Source: DASWIP01 sp036397635
Lineage (GTDB): Bacteria > Actinomycetota > AC-67
Assembly: GCA_036397635.1 (NCBI GenBank)
Contig: DASWIP010000012.1
Coordinates: 35,035-99,034 of the forward strand
Reading direction: 5' to 3'
DNA: 64,000 bases
The stretch's first letter is position 1. Every line of letters starts with the position of its first letter. Below are positions 24,899 to 34,741 of the stretch, one piece after another. Under the pieces are notes generated by a model. That model worked only from the letters and a program-made list of their open reading frames with translations, was not told the origin of the DNA and ran no database searches. A program made the position numbers and the translations under genes.

Positions 24899-26068
24899 CT
24901 AGCCCTCCGAACCCTTCTCGTCGCTCTCCTCGGGGGCAGCGGGCGTCTCCTCTGCGGCCGGCTTCTTGGGTGCGGCCGGCTTCTTGGCGGCCGGCTTCTT
25001 CGGTGCGACCGGCTTCTTGGCGGCCGGAGCTTCGGGTGCTGCCGCTCCTTCCGGTAGGGCCGGCGCCTCTGCCGCCTGCGGTTCCGGCGCTGCCTGCGCT
25101 TCCGGCGCTGGCTGCGCCTCCGGCCGCTCCTCAACTGGCGGAGCGGCCTCAACTGCTGGCGGCGCGGCCTCAACCGCTGGCGGCGCGGCCTCAGCCGCGG
25201 TCGATGCGGGCCCAGCCGGCGGAGCGGTCGCGGTGCGCGCGCGCGGCTTGGCGGGCGTGCGCCCCGTAGCTGGTCCGCGCGTGCTCTTCGCGCCGCCGCC
25301 ACGCCTGGCCGGCCGGCCACGCTTGTCGTCGGCGCCCTCGCGCTCTCGACGCGGGATGATCGGCGGCACGATCTCGCCGGTCGCCGCAGCGCGCGCGCGC
25401 GCCTTCGCCAGCTCGGCTTCCTTCTCTTGGCGTGTCGGCATGACATCGCCGCGGTAGATCCAGACCTTCACGCCGATGCGACCGAACTGCGTCTTGGCCT
25501 CACGGAAGCCGTAATCGATGTCCGCCCGCAACGTGTGGAGCGGGACGCGACCCTCGCGATAGAACTCGCTCCGGCTCATCTCGGCGCCGCCCAGCCGGCC
25601 GCCGACCTGGACCTTGATGCCCTTCGCGCCGGCGCGAAGGGCGGTCTGCACACCGCGGCGCATCGCCCGGCGGAACGAGACGCGGCCGGCGAGCTGCTCG
25701 GCGATGCCCTGAGCGACCAGGGCGGCCTCTAGCTCAGCATCCTTGATCTCGATCACGTTGAGCTGGATGTTCTCCTTGCCGGTCATCTTCTTGAGGTCGT
25801 CTCGGATCCGGTCGACCTCGGCACCGCGTCGCCCGATCACGATGCCGGGGCGCGCGGTGTGGATGTCGACCTGCAGGCGGTCGCCCTTGCGCTCGATGTC
25901 GACGTGCGAGATACCGGCGTGCGCGAGACTTCCTTCGATGTACTTGCGAACCTTCAGATCCTCCTGGAGCCAGTCCTGGTACGTCTTGTCCGCGAACCAA
26001 CGCGAGCGCCACCCGAAGTTCGGATTCGCACCGAGACGGAAGCCGTACGGATTGATCTTGTTTCCCAC
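24899..26068 (-). CDS. rpsC: 30S ribosomal protein S3 with long low-complexity C-terminal tail
   Basis: S3 guards the mRNA entry tunnel and has helicase activity. Residues 1-235 are a normal S3: MGNKINPYGFRLGANPNFGW, the KH-domain GIVIGRRGAEVDRIRDDL and GVKVWIYRGDVMP. The protein then runs on for about 150 residues, for 389 in total against the usual 210-280. The tail is basic at first (RRGGGAKSTRG), then Ala/Pro/Glu-rich with AAPPAVE heptads, then PAAKKP repeats and an acidic end (EESDEKGSEG). Codon use stays high-GC and the frame is open, so this is a true extension, not a frame error. Confidence 0.96.
   Translation of the reverse strand: MGNKINPYGFRLGANPNFGWRSRWFADKTYQDWLQEDLKVRKYIEGSLAHAGISHVDIERKGDRLQVDIHTARPGIVIGRRGAEVDRIRDDLKKMTGKENIQLNVIEIKDAELEAALVAQGIAEQLAGRVSFRRAMRRGVQTALRAGAKGIKVQVGGRLGGAEMSRSEFYREGRVPLHTLRADIDYGFREAKTQFGRIGVKVWIYRGDVMPTRQEKEAELAKARARAAATGEIVPPIIPRREREGADDKRGRPARRGGGAKSTRGPATGRTPAKPRARTATAPPAGPASTAAEAAPPAVEAAPPAVEAAPPVEERPEAQPAPEAQAAPEPQAAEAPALPEGAAAPEAPAAKKPVAPKKPAAKKPAAPKKPAAEETPAAPEESDEKGSEG
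25143..25199. repeat. 21-bp tandem repeat within rpsC
   Basis: Two 21-bp units at 25143-25163 and 25164-25184 differ by one base and a third partial unit follows. They encode the AAPPAVE heptads of the S3 tail on the minus strand. A second related array near 24955-25027 encodes the PAAKKP repeats. Confidence 0.7.
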
Positions 26069-26071
26069 GGC

Positions 26072-26422
26072 TTACTCCCTCTCCTCGACCACGACGGTGA
26101 TGTGTGTGGTCCGCTTGCGGATGCGGTACGCGCGGCCCTGCGCGCGCGGCCGCCAGCGCTGCAGCGTGGGCCCTTCGTCGGCCCAGCAGCGCGCGACGAA
26201 CAGCGACTCGCGATCCGAGTTCAACCCGTGCTCGGCATTGGCGACCGCGGCCTCGAGCACCTTGACCACGTCCTCCGCCGCGCCCCGGCGCGAGAACTGC
26301 AGCACCCGGCGCGCCTCGTCGACGTGGAGGCCCCTGATCTGGTTCAGCACGAACCGCGCCTTGTTCGGCGACAGGCGCGCGTACTTCACGCTCGCTCGTG
26401 CTTCCTTCGTCGCGTTCGCCAT
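26072..26422 (-). CDS. rplV: 50S ribosomal protein L22
   Basis: L22 lines the exit tunnel, and its beta-hairpin is a macrolide contact. The 116-residue product has KYARLSPNKARFVLNQIRGL, DVVKVLEAAVANAEHGL and the tunnel-tip region RWRPRAQGRAYRIRKRTTHI, without the deletions linked to macrolide resistance. It follows rpsS by 2 bases and precedes rpsC by 3 bases. Confidence 0.97.
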   Translation of the reverse strand: MANATKEARASVKYARLSPNKARFVLNQIRGLHVDEARRVLQFSRRGAAEDVVKVLEAAVANAEHGLNSDRESLFVARCWADEGPTLQRWRPRAQGRAYRIRKRTTHITVVVEERE

Positions 26423-26424
26423 CG

Positions 26425-26712
26425 TTATCGCACCGTCGTCGCTTTCTCGGCCCTGCCGCCCGCGTGCCCTCGGAACGTCCGCGTGATAGCGAACTCACCG
26501 AGCTTGTGCCCCACCATCGACTCAGAGACGAAGACGGGGACGTGCTTGCGCCCGTCGTGCACCGCGATCGTCAGCCCCACCATGTCGGGGGTGATCGTCG
26601 AGCGCCGCGACCAGGTCTTGATGACCTTGCGATCCCCGGTGGCCCTCGCGCGCTCCACCTTCTTCTGGAGGTGGTCGTCCACGAAGGGACCCTTCTTCAG
26701 ACTCCGCGTCAT
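26425..26712 (-). CDS. rpsS: 30S ribosomal protein S19
   Basis: The 95-residue product MTRSLKKGPFVDDHLQKKVE and onward is a typical S19, with IKTWSRRSTITPDMVGLTIAVHDG split by short loops and VGHKLGEFAITRTFRGHAG at the C-terminal end. S19 pairs with S13 in the 30S head. It follows rplB by 3 bases. Confidence 0.97.
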   Translation of the reverse strand: MTRSLKKGPFVDDHLQKKVERARATGDRKVIKTWSRRSTITPDMVGLTIAVHDGRKHVPVFVSESMVGHKLGEFAITRTFRGHAGGRAEKATTVR

Positions 26713-26715
26713 CGA

Positions 26716-27546
26716 CTAGCCTCTCTTCTTCGACTTCCGCCGGCGCACGATGAGCCGGTCGGACGACTTCTTCTTCCGCGTGCGGCCCTCGGGCTTGCCC
26801 CACGGACTGACCGGGTGCCGGCCACCGGAGGCCTTGCCCTCGCCGCCACCCAGCGGGTGATCGACCGGGTTCATGGCGACGCCTCGCGTCTGCGGCCGGC
26901 GGCCCTTGTATCGCGTGCGGCCGGCCTTGCCCCAGTTGATCAGCTCCCATTCGGCGTTGCCGACCTCGCCGACCGTCGCGCGACACCGAGCCTCGACCAG
27001 GCGAACCTCGCCCGACGGCATGCGCAGGTGGGCCATCTTGCCCTCCTTCGCGAGCAGCTGAACGCTGGTCCCCGCCGAGCGCGCGATCTTCGCGCCGCCT
27101 CCGGGGCGCAACTCGACACCGTGCACGACCGTCCCGACCGGGATGTTCTTCAGCGGAAGCGCATTCCCGGGCTTGATATCGACGCCTTCACCCGAGACGA
27201 CCGAGTCACCCACCGCGAGCTTGTCCGGCGCCAGGATGTACCGCTTCTCGCCGTCGGCGTAATGCAGAAGGGCGATGCGGCAGTTACGGTTCGGGTCATA
27301 CTCGATCGAGAACACCTTCGCCGGGACCCCGTCCTTGTTTCGCCGGAAGTCCACGAGTCGGTAGCGACGCTTGTTGCCACCTCCGCGATGACGCGAGGTG
27401 ATCCTCCCGTACGTGTTTCGCCCGCCGGTGCTCTTGATGCTCTTGGTGAGGCGCTTCTCGGGTGTGCGGCGCGTGACCTCCGAGTAGTCGGCCTGGCTCG
27501 CGCCACGCCGGCCCGGCGTCGTTGGTTTGTAGCGTCTGATTCCCAT
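26716..27546 (-). CDS. rplB: 50S ribosomal protein L2
   Basis: L2 is needed for peptidyl-transfer activity and subunit joining. The 276-residue product starts MGIRRYKPTTPGRRGASQAD, has GRITSRHRGGGNKRRYRLVD and the essential histidine region GVAMNPVDHPLGGGEGKASG, and ends with KKKSSDRLIVRRRKSKKRG. The ATG at 27546 is 2 bases after rplW; the frame extending to 27666 lies inside rplW. Confidence 0.97.
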   Translation of the reverse strand: MGIRRYKPTTPGRRGASQADYSEVTRRTPEKRLTKSIKSTGGRNTYGRITSRHRGGGNKRRYRLVDFRRNKDGVPAKVFSIEYDPNRNCRIALLHYADGEKRYILAPDKLAVGDSVVSGEGVDIKPGNALPLKNIPVGTVVHGVELRPGGGAKIARSAGTSVQLLAKEGKMAHLRMPSGEVRLVEARCRATVGEVGNAEWELINWGKAGRTRYKGRRPQTRGVAMNPVDHPLGGGEGKASGGRHPVSPWGKPEGRTRKKKSSDRLIVRRRKSKKRG

Positions 27547-27548
27547 GG

Positions 27549-27836
27549 TTATCCCGCCTGGAAGATCTCGATGGACTCGCCCTCGGCGAGCGTCACGATG
27601 GCTCGCTTCTGGGCCGCACGCTCGCCCCACGTGTAACGGGTGCGCTTGCGCTTCCCATGCCGCCACAGCGTGTTCACGCGCACGACCTTCACCTCGAAGA
27701 TCGACTCGACCGCAGCCTTGATCTCGGGCTTGCTCGCATCGGGATGGACGACGAAGGTGTAGACCCCCGCGTCGAGCGAGCTGTAGCTCTTCTCCGACAC
27801 GACCGGGGCGAGGATCACATCACGAGGATCCTTCAT
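27549..27836 (-). CDS. rplW: 50S ribosomal protein L23
   Basis: L23 is the docking site for trigger factor and SRP at the tunnel exit. The 95-residue product has the start MKDPRDVILAPVVSEKSYSS, then VVHPDASKPEIKAAVESIFEVKV and the basic loop WRHGKRKRTRYTWG. The start overlaps the rplD stop by 4 bp. Confidence 0.97.
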   Translation of the reverse strand: MKDPRDVILAPVVSEKSYSSLDAGVYTFVVHPDASKPEIKAAVESIFEVKVVRVNTLWRHGKRKRTRYTWGERAAQKRAIVTLAEGESIEIFQAG

Positions 27837-28507
27837 GCGCTCTCACCACCCTTGGCAGACGCTTTGACGCCCGGCATCGCGCTCGCGCGCTCCTGCAGCT
27901 TTTCGATCGCGGCTTTCGTGAACAGGATCCAGTCCCGCGCGAGGATGTCGTACACGTTGATCTGATCGACCGTCAGGAGATGCACGCGCGGCAGATTGCG
28001 GAAGGATCGGTCGACGCTCTGGTCCAGCTGCTCGACGACCAGGAGGACCTTGCCTTCCCCCAGACCGATCTCGTTGAGCAGCGCGACCGCCTCCTTCGTC
28101 TTCGGTGTCTCGAAGGAGATCGAGTCGATCACCGCCACCTTGTCGTCGCGCGCCCGGTCGGTCAGCGCCGAACGAAGGGCGAGCGCTCGCACCTTCCGGT
28201 TGACCTTCTTGTCGTGGCTGCGGGGGATCGGGCCGAACACGATGCCGCCGCCGGTGTAGTGCGGCGCGCGGATCGAACCCTGGCGCGCGCGACCGGTGCC
28301 CTTCTGCCGGTACGGTTTCCGGCCGCCGCCGCGCACCTCGCCGCGGGTCTTGGTCTTGTGCGTCCCGCGGCGCCGTGCCGCCATCTGCGCGACCACGACC
28401 TGATGCATGACCGGGACGTTGACCTGAGCGTCAAAGAGCACGGGATCCAGGGGCACCTCACCGATGACCATGCCCGCCTGGGAGCGGAGAGGGACGTTCT
28501 CGCTCAC
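27833..28507 (-). CDS. rplD: 50S ribosomal protein L4
   Basis: L4 reaches into the exit tunnel and in some bacteria represses the S10 operon. The 224-residue product has the tunnel loop RGGGRKPYRQKGTGRARQGS with IRAPHYTGGGIVFGP, then ALRSALTDRARDDKVAVID. The start overlaps the rplC stop by 4 bp. Confidence 0.97.
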   Translation of the reverse strand: MSENVPLRSQAGMVIGEVPLDPVLFDAQVNVPVMHQVVVAQMAARRRGTHKTKTRGEVRGGGRKPYRQKGTGRARQGSIRAPHYTGGGIVFGPIPRSHDKKVNRKVRALALRSALTDRARDDKVAVIDSISFETPKTKEAVALLNEIGLGEGKVLLVVEQLDQSVDRSFRNLPRVHLLTVDQINVYDILARDWILFTKAAIEKLQERASAMPGVKASAKGGESA

Positions 28508-29154
28508 GTCGTCGCCCCCTTCTTCACCGCGTTGCGGATCATCACGAGCCCGCCGTTCGGGCCGGGAACGCCTCCACGGATCATCAGGAGGTTCCGCTCG
28601 AGATCGGACGACACGACCTGCTGGGACAGGACCGTGACGCGTTCACTACCCATCCGGCCCGGCCCCTTGGTCCCCGGCCACACGCGCCCGGGCGTGGTCC
28701 CGGCTCCGATCGACCCGGTCGAGCGGTGCTTGCGTTCAGTACCGTGCGAATCGCGGAGGCCCGAGAAGTTGTGGCGCTTCATCGCCCCGGCGAACCCCTT
28801 GCCTTTCGACACCCCTCGCACGTCCACGTGGTCCCCGGGGGAGAACAGCTCTACGGTGATCGACGATCCGACCTCGAAGTCGCCGGCGTCGTCGGTGCGT
28901 ATCTCGACCAGATGGCGGCTAGGCCGGACGCCGGCCTTGTCGAAGTGACCCTTCCGCGGCTTGCTCAGCCGCTTCTCGGGGATCTCCCCGAAGCCGAGCT
29001 GGACCGCGGCGTAGCCGTCACGTTCGGGCGTGCGTATCTGGGTGACCACGCACGGTCCCGCCTCGATCAAGGTAACCGGCACGGCACGTCCCTCATCATC
29101 GAAGATCTGGGTCATCCCCAGCTTCGTTCCGAGCAGAGCCTTCACATTCGGCAT
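28504..29154 (-). CDS. rplC: 50S ribosomal protein L3
   Basis: L3 approaches the peptidyl-transferase centre. The 216-residue product has ALLGTKLGMTQIFDDEGRAV, KGFAGAMKRHNFSGLRDSHG and TTPGRVWPGTKGPGRMGSER, with the glutamine/tryptophan loop region intact. I prefer the ATG at 29154 (MPNVKALLG), 6 bases after AGGTG; a GTG at 29163 would add three residues. It follows rpsJ directly. Confidence 0.95.
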   Translation of the reverse strand: MPNVKALLGTKLGMTQIFDDEGRAVPVTLIEAGPCVVTQIRTPERDGYAAVQLGFGEIPEKRLSKPRKGHFDKAGVRPSRHLVEIRTDDAGDFEVGSSITVELFSPGDHVDVRGVSKGKGFAGAMKRHNFSGLRDSHGTERKHRSTGSIGAGTTPGRVWPGTKGPGRMGSERVTVLSQQVVSSDLERNLLMIRGGVPGPNGGLVMIRNAVKKGATT

Positions 29155-29163
29155 CGTCTGCAC

Positions 29164-29475
29164 CTATAGCTTGATCTCGATATCCACGCCGGCCGGCAGG
29201 TCGAGCCGCATCAGCGAATCCACGGTCTTGGGCGTGGGATCGAGGATGTCGATCAACCGCTTGTGCGTGCGCATCTCGAAATGCTCACGCGAGTCCTTGT
29301 CCTTGTGAGGCGAGCGGATGACGCAATAGACGGTGCGCTCCGTCGGCAGCGGGACAGGGCCGGCGACCTTCGCCCCCGTACGGGTCGCCGTGTCCACGAT
29401 CTTGCGCGCGGACTGGTCGATGACCTCGTGGTCGTAGGCCTTGAGCCTGATCCGGATCTTCTGTTGCGTCGCCAC
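29164..29475 (-). CDS. rpsJ: 30S ribosomal protein S10 / NusE
   Basis: S10 works in the 30S head and, with NusB, in transcription antitermination. The 103-residue product has IRIRLKAYDHEVIDQSARKI, GPVPLPTERTVYCVIRSPHK and FEMRTHKRLIDILDPTPKTV. I chose GTG at 29475 (VATQQKIRIRLKAY), 6 bases after GAGGGG and 13 bases after the tuf stop; the longer open frame lies inside tuf. Confidence 0.97.
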   Translation of the reverse strand: MATQQKIRIRLKAYDHEVIDQSARKIVDTATRTGAKVAGPVPLPTERTVYCVIRSPHKDKDSREHFEMRTHKRLIDILDPTPKTVDSLMRLDLPAGVDIEIKL

Positions 29476-29488
29476 TCGGTTCCCCTCG

Positions 29489-30676
<1,188 letters not shown>

Positions 30677-30714
30677 CGTCTTCCTCCCCTCGAGAGTGAA
30701 CCCCTCTCGGACCG

Positions 30715-32862
30715 TTACTCTCCTCGAACCTTTGCGATGATCTCGCGCTGGATGCTCTCCGGCACGCGGTCGTACGAGTGGAACTGCATCGTTGACGTCG
30801 CCCGGCCCTGGGTCTTGGACCGCAGATCCGTGACGTAGCCGAACATCTCTGCCAGCGGGACGCGCGCGCGGATCACCTGCAGGTTGCCGCGCGGCTCCAT
30901 CCGATCGATCTTGCCGCGACGCGACGTGATGTCGCCGATGACATCGCCCATGTTCTCTTCCGGCGTCACCACCTCGAGCTCCATCACCGGCTCGAGCAGC
31001 GCGGCACCCGCCTTGCGGGCCGCTTCCTTCACCGCCATCGAACCGGCGATCCGGAAAGCCATCTCCGAGGAGTCCACGTCGTGGTACTTGCCGTCCACCA
31101 GCGTGACGCGCACGTCGACCATGGGATACCCGGCGAGGACGCCCGACTCCAGCGCCTCCTGCACTCCTTCGTCGACGGCGGGGATGTACTCCTGCGGGAT
31201 GGTGCCACCTCGGATCTTGCTCACGAACTCGAAGCCACCGCCGGGACCGGTCGGCTCGAGGTCGAGCACGACCACCGCGAACTGGCCCTTGCCTCCGGTC
31301 TGACGGACGAACCGTAACTCGTGATCCGAGACCGGCTTGGTGATGGTCTCGCGGTATGCGACCTGAGGCTTGCCGACATTGGCGTCCACTTTGAACTCGC
31401 GGCGGAGCCGGTCGACCAGCACGTCCAGGTGCAGCTCGCCCATCCCCGAGATGACCGTCTGGGCGGTCTCCTCTTCTGTGCGTACCTGGAACGTCGGATC
31501 CTCTTCGGCGAGAGCCGCAAGCGACTTGGACAGCTTCTCCTGGTCGGCCTTGGTCTTCGGCTCGATCGCGATCGAGATGACCGGTACCGGGAACGTCATC
31601 GCCTCGAGCACGATCGGGTCGGCCGGGCCGCACAGCGTGTCCCCGGTCGTGGTGTGCTTCAGCCCCACCGCGGCAACGATGTCGCCCGCATAGGCGGCTT
31701 CCTTGTCCTCGCGGTGGTTGGCGTGCATCTGCAGGATCCGACCGATGCGCTCTTTACGTTCCTTCGTCGCGTTGAAAACGTGACTGCCGGCCTTGACCAT
31801 CCCGGAGTACACGCGGAAGTAGGTCACTTTGCCCACGTAGGGGTCGGCCGCGATCTTGAACGCCAGCGCGCTGAACGGCTGATCGTCGGCGGGCGCGCGC
31901 TGAGCCTGCTCGCCGCCGGGCAGCTTGCCGACGACCGGCATGACGTCAAGCGGTGAGGGCAAGTACTGCACGATCGCGTCGAGCAGCGGTTGCACCCCCT
32001 TGTTCTTGAACGCAGAGCCGCAGAGCACCGGCGTCGCCTTGCCCGACAGCGTCGCGGCGCGCACCGCCTGCCGCAGGTGCTCGGGTGTGGGGTGGGCGCC
32101 GCCGACGTAGGCTTCCATGACCTCTTCGTCGTAGTCGGCGAGTGCCTCGAATAGCTCGTGCCGCCAGTGGTCGACCAGCTCGGCCATGTCCTCGGGGAGC
32201 GGCTCGTCGATCCACTCCTCGCCCTTGCCACCCTCCGTCCAAACGTGGGCGACCATGGCGATCAGGTCGACGACCCCGCGGAATCCGTCCTCGGCGCCGA
32301 TCGGCAGCTGGAGAGGCAAGGGATGCGAATCGAGCCGGTCGCGGATCATGTCCATGGTTCGGTAGAAGTCGGCGCCGATCCGGTCCATCTTGTTCACGAA
32401 GCAGATGCGCGGCACGCGGTAGCGATCGGCCTGACGCCAGACCGTCTCGGTCTGTGGCTCGACCCCAGCAACGGCATCGAAGACGGCCACGGCGCCGTCG
32501 AGCACGCGCAGGCTCCGTTCCACCTCCACGGTAAAGTCCACGTGGCCGGGCGTATCGATGATGTTGATCCAGTGGTCTTTCCAGTGGCACGTGGTCGCGG
32601 CAGATGTGATGGTGATGCCGCGCTCCTGCTCCTGGACCATCCAGTCCATCACCGCGGTCCCCTCGTGCACCTCGCCGACCTTGTAGGTCTTGCCGGTGTA
32701 GTAGAGGATCCGCTCGGTGGTGGTCGTCTTGCCCGCGTCGATGTGGGCCATGATCCCGATGTTGCGCGTGCGAGCAAGCGGATACTCGCGGATCACGAGT
32801 TCCTTCTCCTTGCCCGTCTTCGTAGCAACAGTCTCTGACATCTTCTCTGCCGGGGAAGCCAT
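30715..32862 (-). CDS. fusA: Elongation factor G
   Basis: EF-G drives translocation and, with RRF, ribosome recycling. The 715-residue product has an N-terminal leader of about 30 residues, then the GTPase motifs AHIDAGKTTTTERILYYTG, DTPGHVDF and NKMDRIGADF, and domain IV ending RGKIDRMEPRG. The ATG at 32862 has AAGGAG 3 bases upstream; a second in-frame ATG seven codons on is possible. It follows rpsG by 7 bases. Confidence 0.97.
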   Translation of the reverse strand: MASPAEKMSETVATKTGKEKELVIREYPLARTRNIGIMAHIDAGKTTTTERILYYTGKTYKVGEVHEGTAVMDWMVQEQERGITITSAATTCHWKDHWINIIDTPGHVDFTVEVERSLRVLDGAVAVFDAVAGVEPQTETVWRQADRYRVPRICFVNKMDRIGADFYRTMDMIRDRLDSHPLPLQLPIGAEDGFRGVVDLIAMVAHVWTEGGKGEEWIDEPLPEDMAELVDHWRHELFEALADYDEEVMEAYVGGAHPTPEHLRQAVRAATLSGKATPVLCGSAFKNKGVQPLLDAIVQYLPSPLDVMPVVGKLPGGEQAQRAPADDQPFSALAFKIAADPYVGKVTYFRVYSGMVKAGSHVFNATKERKERIGRILQMHANHREDKEAAYAGDIVAAVGLKHTTTGDTLCGPADPIVLEAMTFPVPVISIAIEPKTKADQEKLSKSLAALAEEDPTFQVRTEEETAQTVISGMGELHLDVLVDRLRREFKVDANVGKPQVAYRETITKPVSDHELRFVRQTGGKGQFAVVVLDLEPTGPGGGFEFVSKIRGGTIPQEYIPAVDEGVQEALESGVLAGYPMVDVRVTLVDGKYHDVDSSEMAFRIAGSMAVKEAARKAGAALLEPVMELEVVTPEENMGDVIGDITSRRGKIDRMEPRGNLQVIRARVPLAEMFGYVTDLRSKTQGRATSTMQFHSYDRVPESIQREIIAKVRGE

Positions 32863-32869
32863 CGTCTCC

Positions 32870-33340
32870 TTACCAACGGTAGTGTGCGAACGCCTTGTTC
32901 GATTCCGCCATCTTGTGCAGGTCTTCCTTGCGCTTCACGCTGGCACCGGTGTTGTTCAGGGCATCGACCAATTCCGCAGCCAGCCGATCGCTCATCGACT
33001 TCTCACGCCGGGACCGCGAGTTCTGCACCAACCAACGTAGGGCGAGCGTGACCGCACGCCGCGACGGAACTTCGACCGGGACCTGGTACGTCGCACCGCC
33101 GACGCGACGCGAGCGAACCTCGAGCTGCGGCCGGATGTTGTCGATCGCCTTCTTCAGCCCAGTCACCTGGTCGCTGCCCGTCCGATCCTTGACCACGTCA
33201 AGGGCGCTGTAGACGATCCGCTCGGCCGTCCCCCGCTTCCCGCGCGCGAGCACCTTGTTGATGAGCTGAGTTATGAGCACGCTGCCGTACACGGGATCAG
33301 GCATGATCTCGCGCTTCGGGATCGGTCCCTTCCTCGGCAT
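32870..33340 (-). CDS. rpsG: 30S ribosomal protein S7
   Basis: S7 starts assembly of the 30S head and in E. coli represses the str operon. The 156-residue product begins MPRKGPIPKREIMPDPVYGS and has KVLARGKRGTAERIVYSAL and EVRSRRVGGATYQVPVEVP, with the usual C-terminal HKMAESNKAFAHYRW. It is 61 bases downstream of rpsL. Confidence 0.97.
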   Translation of the reverse strand: MPRKGPIPKREIMPDPVYGSVLITQLINKVLARGKRGTAERIVYSALDVVKDRTGSDQVTGLKKAIDNIRPQLEVRSRRVGGATYQVPVEVPSRRAVTLALRWLVQNSRSRREKSMSDRLAAELVDALNNTGASVKRKEDLHKMAESNKAFAHYRW

Positions 33341-33385
33341 GCTCTCTCGTTCTCCTCAGCACAAGCGGGCCCCAGCCGATCGGCC

Positions 33386-33401
33386 GAGACCCGCGGGTCT
33401 C
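33386..33401. repeat. 16-bp perfect palindrome between rpsL and rpsG
   Basis: GAGACCCGCGGGTCTC lies immediately after the rpsL stop. In RNA it could form an 8-bp hairpin, though with no loop bases only about 6 pairs would form. It may be part of an S7 autoregulatory site, which in E. coli lies in this gap, but that is only positional inference. Confidence 0.4.
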
Positions 33402-33773
33402 CTACTGGTCTTTCTTGGCTCCGTATTTGGAGCGAGCCTGCTTCCGGTCTCGCACGCCGGCCGTGTCCAGCGCAGCGCGCACGACCTTGTACCGAACGCC
33501 GGGCAGATCCTTCACCCGGCCGCCCCTGACCAGCACGATCGAATGCTCCTGCAGGTTGTGGCCGACGCCTGGGATGTAGGCGTTCACCTCCGACCCGCCG
33601 GTGAGCCGAACGCGCGCGACCTTCCGCAGCGCGGAGTTCGGTTTCTTGGGCGTCATGGTGAACACGCGGGTGCAGACGCCGCGGCGCTGGGGTGAACCCT
33701 TGAGCGCAGGCGTCTTCGTCTTGGACCGCTTGGTCTTGCGGCCATGACGCACCAGCTGTTGGATCGTCGGCAC
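33402..33773 (-). CDS. rpsL: 30S ribosomal protein S12
   Basis: S12 sets decoding accuracy. The 123-residue product starts at GTG 33773 (MPTIQQLVRHGR when translated) after a perfect AAGGAG. The streptomycin-relevant lysines are present in TPALKGSPQRRG and in GGRVKDLPGVRY, so the sequence looks streptomycin sensitive. It is the first gene of the str cluster; the 146 bases upstream contain no promoter I can identify with confidence. Confidence 0.97.
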   Translation of the reverse strand: MPTIQQLVRHGRKTKRSKTKTPALKGSPQRRGVCTRVFTMTPKKPNSALRKVARVRLTGGSEVNAYIPGVGHNLQEHSIVLVRGGRVKDLPGVRYKVVRAALDTAGVRDRKQARSKYGAKKDQ

Positions 33774-33919
33774 TTCGGTTCTCCTTAGGGGACGTCCCAG
33801 GTCCGTCCGATGGGCGCACTGAGCCCGCGAAAAGGGATGGTTGGCTCATCGCGGACACGTCCAGACCACGCCCTGATCCAGACGCGAGGGCCTAGGCTAC
33901 CTGGGGAAACACAGGAGTG

Positions 33920-34735
33920 TCAACGCGGTTCGCGAGCCCCGGCGGAACCGGCGGGTGGGGTCTCGACGCGCGAGCGGACGGCGCGCTCCAGCGCATCCCG
34001 CAGCTCTCGTCGTCCGACCCCGAGTTCATCGAGGATCCCCGCTCCCCAGCCCTCACCGTTTCGGAGCACACCGAGTAGCACATGATGAGGCTCGATGTAG
34101 TTGTGTCCGAGCCCAACGGCTTCCCGCATGGCCAGCTCGAGGACGTGTTTCGCCCGGGGACTGAACGGGATCGGCGGACCTGCCGGCACAGGATGTGTCC
34201 CGGCACCGAGGGCTTGTTCGACCTTGCGCCGCACCCCGGCTGAGGTCAACCCCAGCTCCAGCAGGGTCTGCGTGGAGAGCCAACGGGGCTCAGTGAGCGT
34301 CCCGAGAAGCAGATGCTCTGTTCCGACCTGTGGATGACCAAGCTCGTGCGCGAGCTCACGAGCGCGGACCACGGCCCGCCGAGCGTCGACGGTGAAGCGC
34401 TCGATCCCGGGCTTCTCCAGGCCAAGCGTGAACTCCGCTACCCTGAGGAGCTGCTCGAGCATCCCATGACGCTTCGAGCCGGCGACGACCTGCAGCCGGC
34501 CACCCACATACCGTTGCTGAGCTGCCTGTTTGGACACGCCGAGCACCTTGCCCACCTCGGCCCAGGAGTGCCCGGCGGCGCGCGCAGCCTGAACGAAATG
34601 GTCCACCAGCAGATCAGCCAGCGCCGTGAGCCCGGCCCCGCGATCCACCGCCGCGGCGAGTTGGTTCAACGGGCCGCTTTCATCGGCCTCGCGGATGCGG
34701 GCGATCAGCTGATCCAACGACGGGTCCGCCGCCAT
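33920..34735 (-). CDS. Predicted regulator with HTH and Clp-N (ClpC-type N-domain) repeats
   Basis: The 271-residue protein has a predicted helix-turn-helix near residues 57-76 (SWAEVGKVLGVSKQAAQQRY) followed by two Clp-N repeats: about 113-176 (containing GHPQVGTEHLLLGTL) and 190-254 (containing GHNYIEPHHVLLGVL). There is no AAA+ ATPase domain, so it is not a Clp unfoldase. In ClpC this N-domain binds adaptors and phospho-arginine substrates; here it may sense such a signal and control transcription. It sits between rpoC and rpsL with its own palindromic promoter. Similar HTH/Clp-N proteins occur in other actinobacteria, function unknown to me. Confidence 0.85.
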   Translation of the reverse strand: MAADPSLDQLIARIREADESGPLNQLAAAVDRGAGLTALADLLVDHFVQAARAAGHSWAEVGKVLGVSKQAAQQRYVGGRLQVVAGSKRHGMLEQLLRVAEFTLGLEKPGIERFTVDARRAVVRARELAHELGHPQVGTEHLLLGTLTEPRWLSTQTLLELGLTSAGVRRKVEQALGAGTHPVPAGPPIPFSPRAKHVLELAMREAVGLGHNYIEPHHVLLGVLRNGEGWGAGILDELGVGRRELRDALERAVRSRVETPPAGSAGAREPR

Positions 34736-34741
34736 GCGTCA

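Noticed and set aside
25143..25199. Possible CRISPR or intergenic repeat array
   Set aside because: The repeats are in frame and encode the S3 tail heptads; there are no spacers. The same applies to the arrays in nusG and rplJ. No CRISPR array is seen anywhere in the window.
30677..31633. N-terminal continuation of the tuf reading frame by 318 codons
   Set aside because: The extension lies inside fusA; EF-Tu has a clear start at 30676 with a good ribosome-binding site.
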